From NCBI GenBank assembly GCA_013152415.1, contig JAADGI010000028.1:1-64000 (forward strand): 64,000 nucleotides of DNA, in the 5' to 3' direction. The first letter of the stretch is position 1. Each line of letters starts with the position of its first letter. The position numbers were made by a program, and so were the translations under genes. The notes below the pieces were generated by a model. That model searched no databases. It was given only the letters and a program-made list of their open reading frames with translations, and was not told where the DNA came from. Positions 7,438 through 16,557 of this stretch are shown in pieces. Origin of the DNA: Gammaproteobacteria bacterium. Its GTDB lineage: Bacteria; Pseudomonadota; Gammaproteobacteria; HyVt-429.

Positions 7438-9962
7438 CAGGCTACCTCTCCTATGCGATTGGCATAAGCTCTAATTAAACTGGGAAAATCGAGAATCAAC
7501 GCAATCTGTCCACTACCGGTTATGGTGGCACCTGCCAAACCTGGCATGCCTTGCAACAACGCACCCAGAGGCTTGATCACCACTTCCTCTTGTCCCAATA
7601 GGCGATCAACCATCAGGCCCACCCTTTGCGCACCGACCCCCACCATCACTACGTGGCCACCTTCGATCTTGGCATATCGATCCTGACCATTAAGCAGCCA
7701 CCGACGCAGCGAGAACAGGGGCACAGGTTTGCCCCTCACCATCACTACTTGTTGACCATCAATGAGCTTGGTGTCCTTGGGCTCATAATCAATGATCTCA
7801 AAAATACTTAACAAAGGTAGGGCATAGATACGTTTACCCAACATCACCATAAGGGTAGGCATGATAGCCAAAGTCAGCGGCACCTTGATGTAAAAACGTG
7901 TGCCTTTGTCTTTCTCGGTCTCGATCTCTATGGCCCCATTGAGTTTGGCGATACTGGTTTTGACCACATCCATACCGACACCGCGGCCGGAGACATTGGA
8001 GACATTCTGCTTGGTGCTGAACCCCGGTAAAAATATGAGATCAAGACACTCTTGGTCGGTGTAGCGCTCGACCTCATTGATATCTACCAGCCCCTTCTCC
8101 ACCGCCTTGTTGCGTAACACTTTAATATCGATGCCGGCACCATCATCGGCCACCGTTAAACGGATATGGTCACCTTCTTGCTCGGCAGTCAACATCACCG
8201 TAGCCTGAGCGGGTTTACGCTTAGCGACTCGCTCTTCAGCAGATTCAATTCCGTGATCAACGGCGTTACGAACCAGGTGGATAAGTGGGTCGGCCAGGGC
8301 TTCCACTAGATTTTTATCCAGATCCGTTTCCTCGCCCTGCATCTCCAGAGCTACATCCTTACCAAGACTGCGAGAAAGGTCTCTCACCAGACGTGGGAAA
8401 CGAGCGAACACCTTTTTAATGGGCTGCATGCGGGTCTTCATCACTGCCAATTGCAGGTCCGATGTCACCACATCCAAATTTCCCACCGCAGTAACAAAGG
8501 CTTCATCAGTTTGAGTCTCACGCAATTTGGCAAAACGATTGCGCACCAACACCAACTCACCCACCATGTTCATGATGTCATCCAGGCGTTTAGTATCCAC
8601 CCGCACCGAATTCTCGATCTTAACTCCACCGCCAGCTGCTTTTGCCCCACCGCCAGCAGCATTAGGCCGAGGGGGTGCAGGAGGTTTATTGCCAGCCCCA
8701 CCGCCAGCTGCAGCTTGGGGTGCAGAGGGTGTCGCGGTCTTGGCGGTGGATACGGCAGCCCGGGCTTGGCCGGCATGTTTGCCCTTACCGTGGAGATCGT
8801 CCAATAAACTTTCAAACTCATCGTCGCTAATCTCGCCTGAATTGAGCTTGGCCTCTACTGGAGCCGCAGACGCCGGTTCCGGTGCCTGTACCGCCGCAGT
8901 ATCAGCGGCAGATACTTGAGACGCGCCAGGTTGTTTGCCCTTGCCATGAAGGTCGTCTAACAGACGTTCAAACTCGTCGTCATTGATATCGTCCGAAACC
9001 GCTGGTGTCTTGGCTACCGCAACAGCAGGTGCCTGGGGTGTGCCGGGTTGCTTAGCCTTGCCATGGAGATCATCCAAAAGCTTTTCGAACTCATCATCGC
9101 TGATCTCATCTGAATCGGGTTTGGCCGCCGCCGGGGCTGTGGATGCCGGTTTGGCCGTTGTTGCCGAGGGTTGGGGCTGACCCATCTGTTTGCCCTTACC
9201 ATGAAGCTCGTCCAAAAGACTTTCAAATTCGTCATCGCTGATCTCATCTGAATCAGATTTGGCCGTTGCGGGTGCCGCCGGGGTCCGTGGGGGCTTCGTT
9301 GCATCCATGGCATCAAGCAGGTGGGCATAGTCCTCACCGCTCATATCCGGTCCCGGGGTAACCACCGAGACATCATCGGGGACAGCACCCTGCTGAGAGG
9401 CTTCCAATAACTGATCAAAGGCTTGGTCCGCGGCATCGACTTCGGGCCCGGGGGTCTCCACCGTTACCTCAGTGACCACCTCAGCGGCAACCACCTCGGG
9501 CTGGGAAGGGGTCTCCACGACCGCAGGCTGTACTGTATCGGCTACATCGGCCACGGGGTCTTGGCCACCACTGTCCGCCACCGCAAATTGGGCCAGGCGA
9601 TCAATCAACGCCGGGTCCGCAGGCTCTGGTGCGTTGCCTGTCTGCACCTGTTCCATCATATAGGTGACACTGTCCACCGAACTCAGAACCACATCCATGA
9701 GTTCGGCATCAATACGACGCTCACCTTGGCGCAACACACTAAAGACTTCCTCTGCACCGTGGCACAAATCCACCAGGGCGGGAATATTGAGAAATCCTGC
9801 GCCACCTTTAATGTTATGAAATCCGCGGAATACCTTATTGAGCAGGTCCTCATTCTCCGGGTCCTGCTCCAGATCCACCAAAGAGCTATTCAAAACCTCC
9901 AGCGCCTCTTCGGCCTCAACAAGGAAGTCTTGCAGGATCTCTTCATCGACTTCTAAGGACAT
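7437..9962 (-). CDS. cheA: CheA histidine kinase of the polar array, with four-fold repeat linker
   Basis: 841 residues, long for CheA (enteric about 650). The HPt domain has His49 (FHNIKGGAGFL). From about 110 to 450 is an Ala/Pro/Asp-rich linker holding four copies of a 20-residue unit of the form D-E-I-S-D-D-E-F-E-x-L-L-D-x-L-H-G-K (residues 238-258, 284-304, 324-343, 377-396). After it come the dimerisation region (DTKRLDDIMNMVGELVLVRNR), the ATPase (NAVDHGIES, DDGAGI, GRGVGMDVV) and the CheW-like regulatory domain. In Vibrio the linker of CheA carries the LID region that binds ParP and ParC; the repeats sit in that place. It phosphorylates CheY and CheB. Confidence 0.95.
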   Translation of the reverse strand: MSLEVDEEILQDFLVEAEEALEVLNSSLVDLEQDPENEDLLNKVFRGFHNIKGGAGFLNIPALVDLCHGAEEVFSVLRQGERRIDAELMDVVLSSVDSVTYMMEQVQTGNAPEPADPALIDRLAQFAVADSGGQDPVADVADTVQPAVVETPSQPEVVAAEVVTEVTVETPGPEVDAADQAFDQLLEASQQGAVPDDVSVVTPGPDMSGEDYAHLLDAMDATKPPRTPAAPATAKSDSDEISDDEFESLLDELHGKGKQMGQPQPSATTAKPASTAPAAAKPDSDEISDDEFEKLLDDLHGKAKQPGTPQAPAVAVAKTPAVSDDINDDEFERLLDDLHGKGKQPGASQVSAADTAAVQAPEPASAAPVEAKLNSGEISDDEFESLLDDLHGKGKHAGQARAAVSTAKTATPSAPQAAAGGGAGNKPPAPPRPNAAGGGAKAAGGGVKIENSVRVDTKRLDDIMNMVGELVLVRNRFAKLRETQTDEAFVTAVGNLDVVTSDLQLAVMKTRMQPIKKVFARFPRLVRDLSRSLGKDVALEMQGEETDLDKNLVEALADPLIHLVRNAVDHGIESAEERVAKRKPAQATVMLTAEQEGDHIRLTVADDGAGIDIKVLRNKAVEKGLVDINEVERYTDQECLDLIFLPGFSTKQNVSNVSGRGVGMDVVKTSIAKLNGAIEIETEKDKGTRFYIKVPLTLAIMPTLMVMLGKRIYALPLLSIFEIIDYEPKDTKLIDGQQVVMVRGKPVPLFSLRRWLLNGQDRYAKIEGGHVVMVGVGAQRVGLMVDRLLGQEEVVIKPLGALLQGMPGLAGATITGSGQIALILDFPSLIRAYANRIGEVA

Positions 9963-10020
9963 ACGCTACCCCCACTTCCATTGTGCTGAACCCTCACCCT
10001 GGTACGCAATGCAATCACGA

Positions 10021-10803
10021 CTAAAACCCCAAACTCGAAAGCAGATCATCCACATCGCTCTGGTCAGACACCGCATTTACTGCGTGATCTTTTCCAGGCA
10101 CGGGTCCGGCAAGATGTTCGCCATCACTCAGCTTAGCGTCTCTTTCTTTCTTGGCCTGCTCGGAATCACCTTGACGGGGACCACCAGACCGGATCATCCC
10201 CACCAGAGAATCTTCAATCTCTTTGACAAGGGTAATAATTTGTTTAATGACCTGACCGGTCAGGTCCTGATAATCCTGGGCCACCAGAACCTCAGATAAA
10301 TATTCATGCAGCGATGTGGCATGACTATGGGTGGTACCTAAAAACTCACCGATCTCTGCACTAAAAGTTTTAAACTCCTCCACGTCCATCTCTCGATTGC
10401 AAAACTGCTGCCATCTCTTTGTCAACTCATCAGATCGTTGCTTGAGCTGATTAGACAAAGGCAAACCTTCTTCCACCGCATTCAATGTCCGGTGCGCCGC
10501 CCTGTCGGTCATGGTGATAACATAGTCCAAACGTTCCTGGGCATTGGGCATCTCTTCCTGCGCTATAGCCACAATCCGCTCATCCAACTGAATGTTATGC
10601 AACGCCTCATGCAGGTTACGCGTCAACTCGCCGAGCTTCTGAAACATGTCGCCATCACGCCGAGCAGTCAGTTTATTGAGAATACCGTTGGCCTCATCCT
10701 TGTTTCCCTCCTCTATACGCGCAACCAACTCACGCGCAAAAATGAGAGCCTCATCCTCTGTGGGGCCATCATAGGTGTCGGCTTGTTCTGCTTCGTTGGC
10801 CAT
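10021..10803 (-). CDS. cheZ: CheZ phosphatase of CheY
   Basis: 260 residues, longer than enteric CheZ (214). The long helical hairpin contains DYQDLTGQVIK, where Gln184 corresponds to the catalytic Gln that aligns water on CheY-P. The C-terminus DQSDVDDLLSSLGF is the classic amphipathic CheY-docking helix. AGGAGAGGAT precedes the ATG. It lies nine bases after the cheY stop and is followed by cheA. It ends the swimming-direction signal by dephosphorylating CheY1. Confidence 0.95.
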   Translation of the reverse strand: MANEAEQADTYDGPTEDEALIFARELVARIEEGNKDEANGILNKLTARRDGDMFQKLGELTRNLHEALHNIQLDERIVAIAQEEMPNAQERLDYVITMTDRAAHRTLNAVEEGLPLSNQLKQRSDELTKRWQQFCNREMDVEEFKTFSAEIGEFLGTTHSHATSLHEYLSEVLVAQDYQDLTGQVIKQIITLVKEIEDSLVGMIRSGGPRQGDSEQAKKERDAKLSDGEHLAGPVPGKDHAVNAVSDQSDVDDLLSSLGF

Positions 10804-10811
10804 ATCCTCTC

Positions 10812-11222
10812 CTAGGCTTGCGCCTCTTGTGGATCTTCCGACTCCAAACGCTGAAATATTTTTTCCATCTTTTCCCGCAGTGTTACCGCAGTAAAGGGCT
10901 TAACGATATAGCCATTGACCCCGGCCTCAGCAGCGACCACGATGTTTTCGCGCTTGCGCTCCGCAGTCACCATCAACACAGGTAGATGACAAATTTCTGG
11001 ATCTGCTCGCACCGCCTTGAGCAAGTCAATCCCGGCCATGCCAGGCATATTCCAATCGGTGATGAGGAAATCGAAACTCGTCTTTTTGAGTATCGGCAAC
11101 GCCGTCATACCGTCATCTGCCTCAGTCGTGTTATGAAAACCCAACTCACGCAACAGATTTTTGATGATCCGCCGCATGGTAGAAAAATCATCTACGACCA
11201 GAATTTTCATTTCTTTATCCAT
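10812..11222 (-). CDS. cheY: CheY response regulator acting on the motor
   Basis: 136 residues from ATG 11222, which has GGAG six bases upstream; the frame can extend to 11234. It is a single receiver domain with DD at 11-12, phospho-acceptor Asp56 ([11 protein letters not shown]), the switch Thr86 and Lys108 (YIVKPF). Phosphorylated CheY binds FliM and FliN to change rotation. It is placed between fliA and cheZ as in Pseudomonas and Vibrio. It is clearly different in sequence from the second CheY at 41220. Confidence 0.95.
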   Translation of the reverse strand: MDKEMKILVVDDFSTMRRIIKNLLRELGFHNTTEADDGMTALPILKKTSFDFLITDWNMPGMAGIDLLKAVRADPEICHLPVLMVTAERKRENIVVAAEAGVNGYIVKPFTAVTLREKMEKIFQRLESEDPQEAQA

Positions 11223-11276
11223 GGTTTGCTCCATAATCTCTCAAGCCGTATATTTCAAAATACCCAAACATTAAGC

Positions 11277-11990
11277 CTATACCGCTAACCACGTACTCAT
11301 ACGTGATTGCAAACGCAACACCGCCTGACTATGAATCTGACTCACACGAGATTCACTCACGCCCAGTACTTCACCAATTTCCCTTAAATTCAACTCTTCA
11401 TCGTAATACAGGGACAGTACCAGTTGTTCGCGTTCCGGAAGGCAGCCGATGGCCTTGGCCAGGCTGCGTTTGAAATCATGCTTTTGCAAATTCTCCAGCG
11501 GACTCGGTCCACCTTCCTGAACCAGATCACCTTCACCAATGTCATCGATACTGAACAGGTTGTGGCCACGGGCCTGTTGCAACAAGCGGTGATAGTCGCT
11601 GATGGGTACACCCAATTCCTCGGCCACTTCATAGTCATGGGCATCTCTACCCAAACGGTTCTCCACTTTTCGCATGGCATCGGAAACCTGCCTGGCCTTG
11701 CGAAAGACCGAGCGGGGCGCCCAATTATTGCGTCGAATCTCGTCCAGCATGGCACCGCGTATGCGGATGCCGGCATAGGTTTCGAAACTGGCGCCATGAT
11801 TGGCGTCATAATTACGTGCGGCCTCTAACAATCCGATCAGGCCTGCCTGAATAAGGTCATCGGCCTGCACACTGGAAGGTAATCGACCCAACAGGTGACC
11901 GGCAATACGCTTGACCAGGGGGGCATGACGTACGACTAAATCATCCGGTGATCCGGATGGGGTCTGAGCGTAGGAGGCCAACACGCTCAC
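11277..11990 (-). CDS. fliA: Sigma-28 factor FliA (RpoF)
   Basis: 237 residues, the normal length. Regions 2, 3 and 4 are present: the region 2 block DLIQAGLIGLLEAARNYD, region 3 near REARQ-like RKARQVSDAMRKVE, and the region 4 helix-turn-helix NLREIGEVLGVSESRVSQ. It directs RNA polymerase to late flagellar and chemotaxis promoters of the TAAAGTTT-N11-GCCGATAA kind; good matches occur in this window before flagellin, before the receptor gene at 25042 and before the second chemosensory operon. Its GTG start overlaps the flhG stop (GTGA) and has GGGAGG just upstream. Confidence 0.96.
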   Translation of the reverse strand: MSVLASYAQTPSGSPDDLVVRHAPLVKRIAGHLLGRLPSSVQADDLIQAGLIGLLEAARNYDANHGASFETYAGIRIRGAMLDEIRRNNWAPRSVFRKARQVSDAMRKVENRLGRDAHDYEVAEELGVPISDYHRLLQQARGHNLFSIDDIGEGDLVQEGGPSPLENLQKHDFKRSLAKAIGCLPEREQLVLSLYYDEELNLREIGEVLGVSESRVSQIHSQAVLRLQSRMSTWLAV

Positions 11991-12874
11991 TGCACCTCCC
12001 GCAATGGCCTGTCAGCACTTTGAATGAGGCGTTCTACAAAAAACTCCAACTGACCGTTGGCCTGGGCTGGCATGGGCCAACGGTCTATCTGTTGTGCCAA
12101 ACGCTTTAAGGTGCGCGCCGCCTGACTGGAGGGATAGGCCTCCACTACCGCCTGCTGTTTTTGGACAGATCTGTAGACGCTCTCATCAAGGGGAACCGCG
12201 CCCACATAGTCTAAAGACACATCTAAAAACCGATCGGTAACGCGTGACATCTTGCCAAACAATTCACGCCCCTGCTGCATACCACGCGCCATATTGGCGA
12301 GCATGTGAAATCGACACAGCCCATGCTCCCGACTCAACACCTTGATCACGGCATAGGCATCGGTAATCGAGGCCGGTTCATCACACACCACAAGCAACAC
12401 ATCATGGGCGGCCCGGCTGAAGCTGATCACGCTGTCGGAGATTCCCGCTGGGGTATCGACAATAAGCACATCGACGGGCAGACCCAGATCGCTAAACGCA
12501 CGCACCAAGCCAGCGTGTTCAGCAGGGCTGAGATTGGCCATGCTGGCCACCCCTGAAGAGGCCGGCACAACATTGATCCCCGCCGGACCTTCCACCAATA
12601 TTTCTTCCAGAGTCCGTTCACCGCTGATCACATGGGACAGGTTGTATCGAGGCTGCAGGCCCAGCATCACATCGATGTTGGCCAAGCCCAAGTCTGCATC
12701 CATGAGCATGACCTGTTTACCATTGAGGGCCATCCCCACGGCAAGATTCACTGAGATACTGGTTTTACCCACACCGCCCTTACCGCTGGCAACGGCGATC
12801 ACACGCACCGGTTGCGGGTTGAGCATCCGTCGTAGGCCCGCTGCTTGGTCAGTTCCCATCTCAGGCACGAGCAT
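11987..12874 (-). CDS. flhG: FlhG/FleN MinD-like ATPase controlling flagellar number
   Basis: 295 residues from ATG 12874 (MLVPEMGTDQAAGLRRML), overlapping the flhF end by 14 bases; ATG 12859 is an alternative. The frame extends to 12988 but that part is out-of-frame flhF. The N-terminal DQAAGLRR matches the family's FlhF-stimulating helix. The Walker A-type loop SGKGGVGKTS is at residues 30-39, followed by DADLGLANIDVMLGL and DTPAGIS. FlhG limits flagellar number at the pole, partly by restraining FleQ. Confidence 0.94.
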   Translation of the reverse strand: MLVPEMGTDQAAGLRRMLNPQPVRVIAVASGKGGVGKTSISVNLAVGMALNGKQVMLMDADLGLANIDVMLGLQPRYNLSHVISGERTLEEILVEGPAGINVVPASSGVASMANLSPAEHAGLVRAFSDLGLPVDVLIVDTPAGISDSVISFSRAAHDVLLVVCDEPASITDAYAVIKVLSREHGLCRFHMLANMARGMQQGRELFGKMSRVTDRFLDVSLDYVGAVPLDESVYRSVQKQQAVVEAYPSSQAARTLKRLAQQIDRWPMPAQANGQLEFFVERLIQSADRPLREVQ

Positions 12875-14246
12875 TTTGCCAGCGATCTCCAAACGCCATG
12901 GACAAAGACACCGCATCGGTGACCTGTGCTTCCTTTGTCTGGTCCGATGACAGCATGTCGGCAAACTCCAGAGGATTACCCTGGCCATCGTTGCGGCGCT
13001 GGCGACGGGTTGTCTGGTGAGTCAACACCACACTGCGACTCACCAAACCATGGGGTCTGGCCGGGTGTAGATCCTCCGGCACTGCCTGGCCATCGCTAAA
13101 ATAGGCCACCGGTAGTTTATGCTGGATGATCGTACTCAGTGCCGCACCTAAACTGGTGGCCTCATCAACCTTGCTGAGGATACAACCACAAAGTCCCGAG
13201 CCGCTAAAGACATTAACAATTTCGTCCATGGCCGGTAACTGGGCATTAGCGGCCAAAACCAAATAACTCTTGATGGCGGGCCCACCACTTTCGATCATCT
13301 TGAACTGGGACACCAGCCGCACATCGCGTTGGCTCATCCCCGCAGTATCAATAAGCACCAGGCGTTTACCCTTTAGGCTACGCAGTGCCGCACGCAATTC
13401 TTCGGCGCTGGCGACGCGGCGCAAGGGCACATCCATCACCTTGGCATAGGTACGAATCTGCTCATGGGCACCGATGCGATAATTATCGGTGGTGATCAAG
13501 GCCACCTGCCGGGCACCGTGACGCAGGGCAAACCGGGCTGCAATCTTGGCAACGGTGGTGGTCTTGCCTACACCGGTAGAGCCCACCACCGCGATCACAC
13601 CACCTTGATCCAGTATGTCGTCACCGGTCACCGGTATCTGATGGGCGAGAATCCCCAGGGCCAAACGTCGTGCCTGGGGGTAGCTCAATCCATCGGGGAT
13701 CTGTTGTGTCACCCCCAGACAGAGGCGTGACGAGAAACCCGACTCCAGCAACAACCGTAATAAGCGGGTACGTTGGGGCTTCTGGCGCACCATCTCACCC
13801 CAGGCCAGGCCCGATAACTGATGCTCCAACAAACCACGCACCGCCTGAAGTTCACCCCGCATCTGCACCAGGGTCGGCTCCTGTGACCACATAATTTTGG
13901 GGGGGTCCACAGGCTTGGGTGGGCGCTCGGATGGAGACCGAGCCGATGGATTGTGTTGACGTTTGGGTCGTCCAGACCGAGCCAGGGTCGCGGCCGGAGT
14001 CGGGTGTGGTGTTTTTTTCTGATCCCGAACCCGATCCTGGGCCGATATCGGCGCCGACATCACCGCCGATGGGGCTGAAGCCGTTAAATCATTTAACAGG
14101 TTTTCATCAAATTCCACTGCAGCGACAATCTCGACCCCACCTTGCACCGTGCGATTAGACAGGATAACCGCATCGGGTCCCTGCTCTGCACGTACCTGAC
14201 GCATGGCATCGCGTATATCAGCCGCAAAGAATCGTTTTATCTTCAT
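12861..14246 (-). CDS. flhF: FlhF SRP-like GTPase for polar flagellar placement
   Basis: 461 residues. Begins with the conserved MKIKRFFAADIRDAMRQVR block, then a variable basic/proline-rich B region (about 60-120), a helical N domain and the SRP-type G domain: P-loop VVGSTGVGKTTT near 220-231, TTDNYRIGAHEQ, DTAGMSQRD and, near the end, LSKVDEAT. FlhF marks the flagellated pole and recruits early export components. Translation of the next gene, flhG, starts inside or just beyond its end. No strong ribosome site is seen before the ATG. Confidence 0.95.
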   Translation of the reverse strand: MKIKRFFAADIRDAMRQVRAEQGPDAVILSNRTVQGGVEIVAAVEFDENLLNDLTASAPSAVMSAPISAQDRVRDQKKTPHPTPAATLARSGRPKRQHNPSARSPSERPPKPVDPPKIMWSQEPTLVQMRGELQAVRGLLEHQLSGLAWGEMVRQKPQRTRLLRLLLESGFSSRLCLGVTQQIPDGLSYPQARRLALGILAHQIPVTGDDILDQGGVIAVVGSTGVGKTTTVAKIAARFALRHGARQVALITTDNYRIGAHEQIRTYAKVMDVPLRRVASAEELRAALRSLKGKRLVLIDTAGMSQRDVRLVSQFKMIESGGPAIKSYLVLAANAQLPAMDEIVNVFSGSGLCGCILSKVDEATSLGAALSTIIQHKLPVAYFSDGQAVPEDLHPARPHGLVSRSVVLTHQTTRRQRRNDGQGNPLEFADMLSSDQTKEAQVTDAVSLSMAFGDRWQNARA

Positions 14247-14408
14247 ACCAAGTTATCCAATTTTCAGGCATCCGAGTCTTCATCTGCCACTGTGTTATTC
14301 GATTACGCCCTATGCAGGCCTTCATCGCTGAATAACCCTCACGCAATAACCGCTCAACGCTCAGCCTTCAGCTTTAAGTCCATCCCGGGAGAGTTCAATC
14401 CAAGAAAC

Positions 14409-16478
14409 CTACTGCCCCACCGTCGCCACAATCTTGATTTGCTTGTTATCGGGCACTTCGTTAAACGACAACACATGCATCCCGCTAATGATCTGTCCCA
14501 CGAATCGAGCCAATACCGGCCGCAGCGATGCGGCCACCAAAAGCACCGCCGGTTGCCCCGTGGCCTCCTGCCGTTGGGCACTTTCACGCAAAGACTTGTG
14601 CAGACGGTCGGCCAAGCCGGGTTCAAATCCGGGGCTACCCTCATCCGCTGCCTGTAGAGCCTGCTGCAATATTTGTTCCAGTGCCGGGTCAAGGGTAATG
14701 ACCGGCAGCTCAGCTGCGGTACCAATGATGTCCTGGACAATGGCCCGGGCCAGACGGATACGTACCGCCGCAGTGAGAATGGCGGGATCTTGACTTGTGG
14801 CTGATTGGGCCGCCAAGGTTTCGGCAATACTACGGATATCGCGGATCGGCACACCTTCTTCCAGCAGGTTCTGAAGCACCTTGAGGGCCAAGCCTGGGGG
14901 TAGTGTCTTGAGGTCTTCTACCAACTTGGGCGCAGTCTTGGCCAGATTGTCGAGGAGTTGCTGGACCTCTTCACGACCGAGTAATTCATAGGCATGCTTT
15001 TGCAGCAGTTGGCTGAGGTGGGTGGCGACCACCGTACCACTGTCGACCACGGTATAGCCCAAGGTTTGGGCCTGGTCCCGTTGCCCGGCCTCAATCCACA
15101 CCGCCTCCAAGCCAAAGGCCGGATCTTTGCCGGGAATACCGGTAACGGTGCCAAACACCTTGCCGGGATTGATGGCCAGCTCCCGCTCCGAATACACCTC
15201 GGCCTCGCCGGCAATCACCCCCGCCAGGGTAATGCGGTAGTTGTTGGCACCGAGTTCCAGGTTGTCGCGAATGTGTACCGGTGGAATCAGAAACCCGAGT
15301 TCCTGGGACAATTTTTTTCGCACACCCTTGATCCTTGCCATGAGTTGGCCACCCTGATTGACATCCACCAAAGGAATAAGCCGATAACCCACTTCCAGGC
15401 CGATCATATCCAGGGGGGCAACATCATCCCAACCCAACTCGGCCGGTGCTGCGGCCTCTTTTTTTACCACTGGCGCAGCAGCATCCTGGGCAAGCTGCTG
15501 ACGGGAATGGACCATATAGGCGGCCCCACCGGTAACCGCCGCCAGGGTGAGAAAGGCCACATTGGGCATACCGGGAATGATTCCGATCATGCCGATCACC
15601 CCGGCAGTCACTGCCAGGGCCTGCGGATTGGCAAACATCTGACTGATAATCTGACCCCCCATGTCCTGGGCCGCAGACACTCGGGTCACCATGATGGCAG
15701 CACTACTGGACAACACCAGGGCCGGAATCTGGGCCACCAGGCCATCACCAATAGTCAACAGAGCATAGGTCCGAGTCGCATCCGCGAACGACAGCTGATG
15801 CTGAAACACACCGATAAACAAGCCGCCAATAAGGTTGATGAACAGGATCAAGATACCGGCCACCGCATCACCGCGGACAAACTTGCTGGCACCGTCCATG
15901 GCACCATAAAAGTCCGCCTCATCAGTGATCTCGGTACGCCGTTGCCGGGCCTGCTCCTGGTCAATCAGGCCCGCATTGAGATCGGCATCGACGGCCATTT
16001 GCTTGCCGGGCATGGCATCCAGGGTAAACCGTGCACTGACCTCGGAGATACGCCCGGCACCCTTGGTGACGACCACAAAGTTGATGAGGACCAATATAAA
16101 AAACACCACCAAACCCACGGTGTAGTTTCCCCCGACCACAAAATCGCCAAAGGCCCGAATGACCTGGCCCGCAGCGTCGGTGCCGGTGTGACCCTCCAGC
16201 AGCACCACCCGGGTGGAGGCTACATTGAGGGCAAGCCGTAACAGGGTAGTCACCAGCAACACGGTGGGGAAGACCGAAAAATCCAGCGGTCGTGATGAGT
16301 AGACCACCACCAACAGCACAATCAGGGCCAGGGAAATATTAAAGCTAAACAAGATATCCAACAGGATGGGCGGCAAAGGCAGCACCATCATGGATAACAT
16401 CATGACCAGCAAAATAGGTGCCCCCAGGCCACTACGGGCCAGGGTCTGGAAGCTCAGGCTTGCGCTAGCTGCCGCCAT
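14409..16478 (-). CDS. flhA: FlhA export gate protein
   Basis: 689 residues, usual length. The N-terminal half has about eight membrane helices and the conserved cytoplasmic FHIPEP-type loop (residues about 145-200, including ISEVSARFTLDAMPGKQMAVD cut short here). The C-terminal half is the cytosolic domain that forms the nonameric ring binding chaperone-substrate complexes. GGAGAG precedes the start. It is separated from flhB by 79 bases and from flhF by 162 bases; that second gap (14247-14408) shows no gene or clear promoter. Confidence 0.97.
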   Translation of the reverse strand: MAAASASLSFQTLARSGLGAPILLVMMLSMMVLPLPPILLDILFSFNISLALIVLLVVVYSSRPLDFSVFPTVLLVTTLLRLALNVASTRVVLLEGHTGTDAAGQVIRAFGDFVVGGNYTVGLVVFFILVLINFVVVTKGAGRISEVSARFTLDAMPGKQMAVDADLNAGLIDQEQARQRRTEITDEADFYGAMDGASKFVRGDAVAGILILFINLIGGLFIGVFQHQLSFADATRTYALLTIGDGLVAQIPALVLSSSAAIMVTRVSAAQDMGGQIISQMFANPQALAVTAGVIGMIGIIPGMPNVAFLTLAAVTGGAAYMVHSRQQLAQDAAAPVVKKEAAAPAELGWDDVAPLDMIGLEVGYRLIPLVDVNQGGQLMARIKGVRKKLSQELGFLIPPVHIRDNLELGANNYRITLAGVIAGEAEVYSERELAINPGKVFGTVTGIPGKDPAFGLEAVWIEAGQRDQAQTLGYTVVDSGTVVATHLSQLLQKHAYELLGREEVQQLLDNLAKTAPKLVEDLKTLPPGLALKVLQNLLEEGVPIRDIRSIAETLAAQSATSQDPAILTAAVRIRLARAIVQDIIGTAAELPVITLDPALEQILQQALQAADEGSPGFEPGLADRLHKSLRESAQRQEATGQPAVLLVAASLRPVLARFVGQIISGMHVLSFNEVPDNKQIKIVATVGQ

Positions 16479-16557
16479 TTTTATCTCTCCACATGGCGGA
16501 ATCGCGCACTAATAAAAAACAGAAATTGAATCATTATTGTCCTAATGCGGTATGGCT

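Noticed and set aside
12875-12988. Longer N-terminus of FlhG
   Set aside because: The extra 38 codons are out-of-frame flhF text and do not resemble the family.
14994-16241. Plus-strand open frame of 415 codons
   Set aside because: It lies wholly antisense to flhA, whose protein is well conserved; the translated text is His/Gly-rich without domain features.
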